Program-made: the position numbers and the translations under genes
From: an uncultured Akkermansia sp.
GTDB taxonomy: Bacteria; Verrucomicrobiota; Verrucomicrobiia; Verrucomicrobiales; Akkermansiaceae
Length of the DNA stretch: 33,138 bases
NCBI GenBank assembly: GCA_947632055.1
Contig: CANRNS010000012.1
Coordinates: 1-33,138 of the forward strand
Direction: 5' to 3'
Shown here: one piece after another, positions 25,701 to 33,138 of the stretch
How the letters are laid out: every line of letters begins with the position of its first letter
Numbering within the stretch: position 1 is the first letter of the stretch
The notes under the pieces: model-generated
The model's database searches: none
What the model saw: the letters and a program-made list of their open reading frames with translations, nothing else
Told to the model about the DNA's origin: nothing

Positions 25701-28700
25701 TGTATCGAAAATGGACGTCTCCTCATCCCCTTTCACACTGTTGCCCAATTTCAGCACATGGTCGCCGTCCGTCAGTTGCAAGGTGTATGCGTTTCCTGCC
25801 GTCCAGCCCGTCACGCGCGTATCCGTTGTAAAGTCCTGCAACTTGACGCGAATCAGCACATCCTCTTCACCACTCATATTTTGCAGCGTCAGCTCCCCAG
25901 CCTCACCGTCCTCACTGCCCAGCAGCGTCACCACCACGCGGTCCGCGCCCTCTTCATTGCCTGTCAACCCGGCTTTGTAAACGCCGCCGCCGTGCAACTG
26001 CACATCCACCCCGCCGCGCACGTGACCTTCGACATCCGCCGACAGTTGCAGGCTGGCCCCGCTCTGTACCTCATAGACGCCGCTCAGAGATGCCGCAACC
26101 TGGTCATCAGGCACAACGTCCGTTTTCGTCTCGTAACTCACTCCCTCCCCTAAAATAATAGTGCCGCCGTTGTAAGTCGTCATCCCCGTGTAGCCGGTCT
26201 CATCCGTCAGGGTGAGCTCGCTCCCCGTAACCGTCAGCTTCTTGGCGCCTCCAAGCGCTCCCAGGCTCAGCTTACTCCCATCCGTCACCTCCACCTCGTC
26301 AAACTCCGCCAGTGTTGCTTTCAAACCGCCGCTCAAAACAACATCGTTGAGCTTCAGAGTGCGCGTCACAGTCTCATCCCGTCCTGTTGCCGACCCCGTA
26401 CGCCCGCCGGACAGCTCCCCCCCCCATTGTACGATGCCATCTTTGTCAGTTATGTTTTGCAGAACGATTTCAGCCTTACCACCTTCCTTCACGCCCCCCA
26501 TATATTGACCACTACTCAACCCAAACCCTCCGGCGGATATGCGTTGGACCGTTTCTTTGAAAGTCATCGTTCCTAACCCGCCAGTAATAACAATTGTAGC
26601 TCCCCCTATGTAGCCACACGTACCTCCCGCATAGATATCACCGTTGAAGGTTCCTCCATTCAGGTATATCTCCACTCCTTTTGTCACGCGTGTCTCATTA
26701 CCTTGCACTCCGTACGCCTCACCCCCAATAATGCGACCATTGTATGTACCATTGTTGATGACATAGGTAATTTTTCCGTTTACAGCGCCCTTTTCTCTCA
26801 CATTGTTAGCACCATTCGTAAAAAACGCTGAGATCGAAGGGGCATGGCAGAGGTCGTTTTTATCATGGTTTGCATAAGTTGCATCCTCATCCATCATGGT
26901 ATAAGGAGCCGAACTTACCGTGAGCTTACCAGAAAATTCAACGTACATGTCGCCATCGTGGTAATACGAGGTGGTACCCTCACTTTGAAACACACAAAAT
27001 ATTGTCGGCAGCTCCATTTTTCCGTTGAATCGTACATGCAAATTGACGGTTGATGTGCCACCGTTCACGTTATCAAGAGCGAGCCAACCAGTTGGATTCG
27101 AACCTTCCTCCACCGTCACAAAAAGTTTTCCCGCCCCAGTCCAATTTTTAATGATATTCGGCGTGGCTCCACTCACGGCAGCGGTGCACCCAATTTTGCC
27201 ATTGGTAAATTTTGTTGGATCGAGAGCCGCACTGGTATTCACTATCTGAGCATCGGCTAACATCTCACTTTGTCCGGGCCAGTCAACAACCCCAGGCCAT
27301 CCGCTGTAAAAGGAGGAATCGGCCGGCCTAATGAGTACATTCTCGACCATGAAACCCTCGCTTGTCGGCGCCCACGAACCCGTAGAATCCATCGCAAGCT
27401 CGCTCAGGGTTATGTCCGCACCGGTCCCATTCGTGATGGACAAACCGCCACTCTCCATAGTTGCTTCCGCTCCCAAGGCCTCACCGATGAGCTGGTCATC
27501 CAGCCACACGTAGAAGCCGGTTGGAAGTCCTTGGGAGTTTCTCCCGCGCACGTACGCCACACGCAGCGCGCTGTCGAGTTTGGACATATCCATGGAATAC
27601 AAGATGGTGTCTCCCCACTTGATATAGGCCTCGTTGAGCGTAAGCGCACCGGCATGTGTACCATCCCCAACGGTGATGGTGAGACCGTTTTGGGTGTCCC
27701 ACTCGCCATCTTCACCATTTCCCAAGCCTCCGTCCAGCTTGAAATCAACAGTAAACGTACCCTCCGGACTCGCCTCCCCCCAACCGCTCGTGAAGATGGA
27801 ACCGCTTCCCAGCGTCAATCCTGCGCCGTCTGTCCACGTGACGTTGTCCTTGCTCGTTGCAGAATCATAAAGAGCTTGCGCTTGTCGATTGAAATCCGTT
27901 GCTGCTTTCCGTTCCTGCCCCGCCGTGCGCCCGGCATAACCCAATCCCCGCGCCAAATTCCCCGCGATGATGAGTTCCCCCTGTGCGGAGGGATGAAGGT
28001 GATCGTTGGGTAGTCGTCCATCGCTAGCGTAAAAGAAGGAATCAACTCCTTGCCCCGGTGTTTTATTAGCAACGTCAACAAGTCCGCGGTTGATGTCGAT
28101 CAGCGTGATGTTATTTTTGTGCTGGTTCTGTTCGACCCACGCCTTGAGATGCTCATTGTAGGTTTGAACAGCCGCATAATCCGCCGCTGTATTATTGTTG
28201 CCATGAGCCCCCCATGTCGGCACAGTGAGAATGACGACAGAAGCTCTCTCATTTCTTTCAAACATGGCATTCACAATCGTATCCATGTCGCCTGTACCAC
28301 TCCAACTCACATTTCCACTGCTCTCACTTCGTCCTATTAAACTTTTTTCTTTGTCAGACAAATCCGAACCAACATTTTGCCCCTCCGAGAGCAAATCGTT
28401 CGTTCCTATCAGCATGACGAAAGTATCAATCGGTTTTTCCCCATCACTCAGACGGTAATTATTGGTATCCTTCTCCCCTGTCCATTCGGAAGGTTCACTG
28501 AGACCAAGCCAGTGTTGAATGCCCGTGCCGCCGAAACGAAGATTTTTACTCTCATCCTTATTATATTTCTGTTTTCTCTCAGCAATCTCATAAGCGCGGG
28601 CGCTGTTTTGGGAAGAATGCTTGTTTTGGAACACAGTTTCACCGTAGGGCATATTGATGCCGGCGTTTCCCCAATTACCCGTCATGACACCGACTTCAGT

Positions 28701-28922
28701 ATAGGAAATGCCGTTATCGGCAAAAATCTTATGCATCGACCAACGCCAGGAATAAAGATTGGCATACGCGCCGTGGGTAATGGAATCGCCCACGTACATG
28801 GTTTTACCGAGATCGGCCTTGGCTTGCCATTCGGCAGAAGCAGAACCGGAAGAAGCAGCGGCGCCGGCGGCAAGCGCACAGATGAGGGCCCGGCGAAGGG
28901 ATACAGGCAGATGGAGTTTCAT
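22749..28922 (-). CDS. Giant autotransporter with N-terminal SGNH/GDSL hydrolase domain
   Basis: 2057 residues from the ATG at 28922, which starts the shared MKLHLPVSLRR signal peptide (cleavage near 30, ASA-EW). Residues 35-330 are an SGNH hydrolase: block I VGDSITHG (nucleophile S47), block III IGTND (172-176, N175), and block V NDHLHPSAQG with D307 and H310 completing the triad. After a glucanase/LamG-like stretch (about 355-560) comes a very long Gly/Thr/Ser-rich beta-helix passenger. The C-terminal 290 or so residues form an autotransporter barrel ending in ...ASVGYRLNF with terminal Phe. It would act at the cell surface as an esterase. Sialate or acetyl-sugar esterase activity on mucin is a reasonable guess, not shown. 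A promoter with an embedded palindrome lies upstream; no Shine-Dalgarno site. Confidence 0.9.
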   Translation of the reverse strand: MKLHLPVSLRRALICALAAGAAASSGSASAEWQAKADLGKTMYVGDSITHGAYANLYSWRWSMHKIFADNGISYTEVGVMTGNWGNAGINMPYGETVFQNKHSSQNSARAYEIAERKQKYNKDESKNLRFGGTGIQHWLGLSEPSEWTGEKDTNNYRLSDGEKPIDTFVMLIGTNDLLSEGQNVGSDLSDKEKSLIGRSESSGNVSWSGTGDMDTIVNAMFERNERASVVILTVPTWGAHGNNNTAADYAAVQTYNEHLKAWVEQNQHKNNITLIDINRGLVDVANKTPGQGVDSFFYASDGRLPNDHLHPSAQGELIIAGNLARGLGYAGRTAGQERKAATDFNRQAQALYDSATSKDNVTWTDGAGLTLGSGSIFTSGWGEASPEGTFTVDFKLDGGLGNGEDGEWDTQNGLTITVGDGTHAGALTLNEAYIKWGDTILYSMDMSKLDSALRVAYVRGRNSQGLPTGFYVWLDDQLIGEALGAEATMESGGLSITNGTGADITLSELAMDSTGSWAPTSEGFMVENVLIRPADSSFYSGWPGVVDWPGQSEMLADAQIVNTSAALDPTKFTNGKIGCTAAVSGATPNIIKNWTGAGKLFVTVEEGSNPTGWLALDNVNGGTSTVNLHVRFNGKMELPTIFCVFQSEGTTSYYHDGDMYVEFSGKLTVSSAPYTMMDEDATYANHDKNDLCHAPSISAFFTNGANNVREKGAVNGKITYVINNGTYNGRIIGGEAYGVQGNETRVTKGVEIYLNGGTFNGDIYAGGTCGYIGGATIVITGGLGTMTFKETVQRISAGGFGLSSGQYMGGVKEGGKAEIVLQNITDKDGIVQWGGELSGGRTGSATGRDETVTRTLKLNDVVLSGGLKATLAEFDEVEVTDGSKLSLGALGGAKKLTVTGSELTLTDETGYTGMTTYNGGTIILGEGVSYETKTDVVPDDQVAASLSGVYEVQSGASLQLSADVEGHVRGGVDVQLHGGGVYKAGLTGNEEGADRVVVTLLGSEDGEAGELTLQNMSGEEDVLIRVKLQDFTTDTRVTGWTAGNAYTLQLTDGDHVLKLGNSVKGDEETSIFDTGGQIELGENAKLSLEIDGLPDTPKDQTEVRYHVTKGDLSDWNGNKQVQISQELVLSGWSGTWSGDGDLVLTYSSERDEQKQYESSGDNENDNWKVEDGENVYDAVGKYKNVEVDSKTNIDFSKASEIPESFSESGLTLHNLQGSAEGELTIKGDGETNNQVTFKNSYEKQDDEHVQTDGTLTYGGEITIEGAALHISHEDPDPTDAKNGANWCTRVEGKLDLSEGQGLFMDTGVLTLASGGKGQVSHHDLGTQGVTFTNGNDGQLVIDGSFVSLAGDVEESDEGTTRYATDRKEHILLKDGGELQLGRSDSADDTNVSVTIGAAEDDQMNIVHVQGNVNVGKNGKLQNVHLHLEKGSKLTLGKEKEEESGTQRKARRTRNAEDDQPVQHELDGLYGEGAIATEGKADVTITVKDGHHEFSGDLSGYNGTMTIAASDYAQSFSNVKGNSAWDVKVEEGAVILLDVGSSGKNAGWDMGDFELANGSKTTLLFSFAGSSSTGLRFENFTMGEGAQLVLQAAGSAMPTSDTFTLGSVNGEITLDEGSGSKEGLQALSEEDSGNGIELQKDQLRGVGFLHVGSAKIIKEDKAVKLKMEIAVENELAKAAAVGGHNALEGARALWEITEKQEAQRLLNDPNSDLYRLVERTVELYDNGNSGALAHTLAGAMGASLSTLTPAVGQDMHHQLTSLRNRALGLPSVPEGTDAFDCHMWLNAESIYHEQNDDGLAPGFRLSGWGGSVGLAMHMNPYWTLGFAINAMYNDLKSDGVDRLRSDIDTVYANMFLRYRRGRWTHLLELSEGVVDVETRRTVPGAGYTATGNTDGYVFGALYELSYLAYRDEEARRSVELVMNAEVRHISLNSFDEKGSDAGLSVQDMDSTQVTLGVGARWSAQFGAKALNRSALLEARALLKADVGDRRGEAATRLFYGDYVTKMRSAEVGVLGVELGVGVTLPLGKRAGDIFVDAGVELRSGWKSVEASVGYRLNF

Positions 28923-29007
28923 GATCGGAAAGGCATGTTGCAGGGGTGGAAAGGGAAGGAACGCGGCGCAAGAGCTCGCGCGCGTCCCTTCTCTTCCCGT
29001 GTCTTCG

Positions 29008-29036
29008 ATTCTATCTCTTTTCAAATGAGATGTCCA
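29008..29036 (-). promoter_or_regulatory. Promoter of the SGNH autotransporter with palindrome in its spacer (copy 2a)
   Basis: On the minus strand TGGACA (29036-29031), a 17-bp spacer, TAGAAT (29013-29008), both 5/6 to consensus. The spacer is occupied by the palindrome copy ATCTCATTTGAAAAGAGAT (29013-29031, one arm mismatch). The leader to the ATG at 28922 would be about 80 bases. Binding at, or recombination within, the palindrome would directly affect this promoter. Confidence 0.7.
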
Positions 29037-29138
29037 GTTGCTTTTTGAAAAAACCTTTTTCTCTTGACATGGAAAAAGAACGCGCAAATAAAACACTTCT
29101 CATTGATCAACAATATGTCATGCGCAAAATGAGCTAAA

Positions 29139-29157
29139 ATCTCTTTTCAAAAGAGAT
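29139..29157. repeat. Perfect palindrome, copy 2b (middle, locus 2)
   Basis: ATCTCTTTTCAAAAGAGAT, 9-base arms with a central C. Its centre is 126 bp from copy 2a and 156 bp from copy 2c. No promoter hexamers abut it. Confidence 0.9.
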
Positions 29158-29290
29158 GAGCATTTTAAACCTCTATAACATATTTATTATATGAAGATAA
29201 GGAAATTGATCGGTTGCCGAATTTTCAAAGGTGCAGCGGTACTTTTTTTTGTGTCATACACGTAGCATGAGGGGCGTTCGTCCCTCTTCC
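29158..29290 (+). repeat. Segment X, locus 2 copy
   Basis: The DNA between palindromes 2b and 2c carries ATTTTCAA at 29221-29228 and TGTCATACACG at 29252-29262. Their order, orientation and spacing match the segment at 1816-1951. It is AT-rich at its left end and contains TATAAT on the minus strand, without a matching -35. Confidence 0.6.
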
Positions 29291-29317
29291 GCTCATCTCT
29301 TTTGAAAAGAGATGAGC
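29291..29317. repeat. Perfect palindrome, copy 2c (distal, locus 2)
   Basis: Perfect inverted repeat with 13-base arms (GCTCATCTCTTTT and complement) around a central G; the core is the exact reverse complement of copy 2b. Confidence 0.9.
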
Positions 29318-29374
29318 ACGCACAAATCACGATAAAATCATTGACACTTTGCGATTTAGAAAACTCGACGTCCG

Positions 29375-29400
29375 AAACTCGCGGACAGCGCCCACGCGAG
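29375..29400 (-). terminator. Possible weak terminator after aroD
   Basis: On the minus strand CTCGCG (29400-29395) pairs with CGCGAG (29383-29378) across an 11-base loop, followed by only three T. It lies 70 bases past the aroD stop. The rest of 29318-29470 shows no gene. Confidence 0.35.
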
Positions 29401-29470
29401 CAGATGTTTCATGGCGTGAGGTTTAAGAGAGAAAGACTTGCCGGAGGAATTGTCCATGCGTGGGGCACAG

Positions 29471-32024
<2,554 letters not shown>

Positions 32025-32053
32025 GCGCAATTCCACACGAGGCGCCTCAAACC

Positions 32054-32082
32054 GCAAGCGCCCCGCACTCCGGAGCGCTTGC
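32054..32082 (-). terminator. Hairpin after the ankyrin gene
   Basis: Stem GCAAGCGC / GCGCTTGC (8 bp) around a 13-base GC-rich loop, 28 bases past the stop of the ankyrin gene. No T-run follows, so intrinsic termination is uncertain. Confidence 0.4.
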
Positions 32083-32110
32083 ATATTTGGGAGAGAATCA
32101 TCAAATCGGC

Positions 32111-32980
32111 TCAACGAGCGCCGGCAGCGCGCAGCGCCTCGGCCGTGTCGTTGTGGTGATCCTCCAGCGCTTTCATGAGCGCCGTCTCTCCATCCTCATC
32201 GCGTGCGTTGACATCAGCCCCGGCAGCAATCAGCACACGGACGACCTCGGTGTGGCCATCGCTTGCCGCATCCATGAGCGCCGTCTTGCCCTCATGATCC
32301 TGCAGGCCCGCCTTCGCGCCGCATTTGAGCAAAAGTTGCACAGCAGGCAGATTTCCCTTATCCGCCGCTTCCATCAGCGCCGTCTCGCCATCGTTGTCGG
32401 CGCAATCGACAGCTGTACCGCCCGCGAGCAACTGACGCAACGCCGTCTCGCCTTCATACGCCGCGCGCAGCACCGCCTTCATTCCCTGCTTGCCGACAAG
32501 CGCGGCGGGCGCTGCAGCCGGAGCGGTCTTATGAAAATTACGAAGTACAGTTGCGGTATCGTTGTGCCGCTCCTCTTCGGCCATCATCAGCGCGGTCTCG
32601 CCATCTTCATCCTTTGCAGAGGGATCCGCCCCGGCGGCAAGCAAAGCCTGCACCACGGGAGTATGACCTTCATCCGCTGCATGCATGAGCGCCGTTTTCC
32701 CGTCTTTATCTTTTCGGTTCACTTGGGCGCCGTGCTTGAGCAGGAGCTGCACCGCGGACAGGTTGCCCTTATCCGCCGCCTCCATCAACGCGGTTTCTCC
32801 GTCATCATCCGTTACGTCCACGGTTACACCGCTCGCCAGCACTTGCTTGAGCTGTTCTTCGCCGAAATTGGCGGCACGCAGCACGTTCTTGTGCGGTTCA
32901 GGGCCATCGGCGTATACACTTCCACTGGCTAGCATTGTCGCTACCAGCGCCGCTCCTAAATAGGGAATTCTCATTTTCAT
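32111..32980 (-). CDS. Secreted ankyrin-repeat protein
   Basis: 289 residues with a signal peptide (MKMRIPYLGAALVATMLASGSVYA) and then only ankyrin repeats. Each repeat shows the DGETALMEAADKGN...VQLLLKHGA pattern. The array consists of two near-identical blocks of about four repeats (about 33-150 and 168-288) separated by an Ala-rich linker (TAPAAAPAALVG), pointing to internal gene duplication. Ankyrin repeats mediate protein binding. The signal peptide places it in the periplasm or outside the cell, so a binding partner there is likely but unknown. The start is the ATG at 32980, with an in-frame ATG at 32974 also possible; no Shine-Dalgarno site. Confidence 0.9.
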   Translation of the reverse strand: MKMRIPYLGAALVATMLASGSVYADGPEPHKNVLRAANFGEEQLKQVLASGVTVDVTDDDGETALMEAADKGNLSAVQLLLKHGAQVNRKDKDGKTALMHAADEGHTPVVQALLAAGADPSAKDEDGETALMMAEEERHNDTATVLRNFHKTAPAAAPAALVGKQGMKAVLRAAYEGETALRQLLAGGTAVDCADNDGETALMEAADKGNLPAVQLLLKCGAKAGLQDHEGKTALMDAASDGHTEVVRVLIAAGADVNARDEDGETALMKALEDHHNDTAEALRAAGAR

Positions 32981-33006
32981 AGATGGATTTTCACTTATTC
33001 AAATGC

Positions 33007-33035
33007 ACCGTAGCACAGCCCAGCTACCAAGTCAA
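33007..33035 (-). promoter_or_regulatory. Possible promoter of the ankyrin gene
   Basis: On the minus strand TTGACT (33035-33030), 17 bp, TACGGT (33012-33007) preceded by TGC, an extended -10 pattern. The -35 is strong and the -10 weak. The leader would be about 20 bases. Confidence 0.5.
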
Positions 33036-33068
33036 GCTGATTTTCCGCCACGGCGGCGCTTCGCAATC

Positions 33069-33136
33069 GGACAAAAATAAGTGCACCGAACGGGGAAAAA
33101 GAGGGCAAGAGATTTATCGTTTGGACAAAAATAGTG
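33069..33136. repeat. Two short direct repeats at the right edge
   Basis: GGACAAAAATAAGTG near 33069-33083 and GGACAAAAATAGTG near 33123-33136 are direct repeats 54 bp apart. Some insertion sequences carry repeated sites at their ends, but no transposase is in view and the window stops here. Confidence 0.35.
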
Positions 33137-33138
33137 TA

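Noticed and set aside
29158..29290. TATAAT on the minus strand in segment X as the main autotransporter promoter
   Set aside because: No -35 occurs at a workable distance, whereas the TGGACA/TAGAAT pair closer to the gene is well spaced.
33060..33138. CRISPR-like repeats
   Set aside because: Only two imperfect 14-15 base units with no cas gene; too short and too few for an array.

Overview
The window looks like chromosome of a Gram-negative, host-associated bacterium, most likely a Verrucomicrobiota/Akkermansia-type mucin degrader. This rests on LPS-export and Kdo genes, two very large autotransporter-type proteins sharing an MKLHLP..LRR start, a secreted GH20 hexosaminidase divergent from a secreted CBM32-bearing GH2 galactosidase, and many starts without Shine-Dalgarno sites. 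The taxonomic call is inference from protein style; no rRNA is present.

Layout: (1) 1-1761, minus strand: N-terminal 587 residues of an autotransporter-like protein running off the left edge. (2) 1762-2185: intergenic DNA with three copies of a 19-bp palindrome and a strong promoter for (3), a plus-strand membrane protein (2186-3313). (4) 10815-3328, minus strand: a tight five-gene run encoding an FHA-like/zinc-ribbon/P-loop GTPase, two large single-pass membrane proteins, a YfcE-type phosphoesterase and an Sfp-type phosphopantetheinyl transferase. (5) 15509-11200, minus strand: kdsA, an lptC-like gene, a giant lptA/OstA-like gene and lptB, with an excellent promoter before kdsA. (6) GH20 (minus) and GH2 (plus), divergent. 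(7) 28922-22749, minus strand: a 2057-residue autotransporter with an N-terminal SGNH hydrolase. (8) 28923-29470: a second three-palindrome control region. (9) thiC-aroD, overlapping, minus strand. (10) A secreted ankyrin-repeat protein, then about 150 bp to the right edge.

The most striking observation is the pair of three-palindrome regions upstream of the two autotransporters. The palindrome (ATCTCTTTT-S-AAAAGAGAT) lies in the 17-bp spacer between a TGGACA -35 and a -10. In the right-hand locus the two halves are joined next to the gene (TGGACA-17-TAGAAT). In the left-hand locus the -10-like hexamer stays at the gene (TATACA), while TGGACA-palindrome sits about 300 bp away pointing outward. 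The order of the two inter-palindrome segments, their spacings (158/140 versus 126/156) and the orientation of the central base (C,G,G versus C,C,G) are what inversion between palindromes would produce. I propose invertible split promoters controlling surface autotransporters, with the left copy OFF and the right copy ON. A static three-operator arrangement is the main alternative.

The second candidate novelty is the GTPase operon. A cytosolic GTPase with a phosphopeptide-binding-like domain is encoded with two bitopic proteins having large extracytoplasmic regions, suggesting an undescribed envelope-associated NTPase system.
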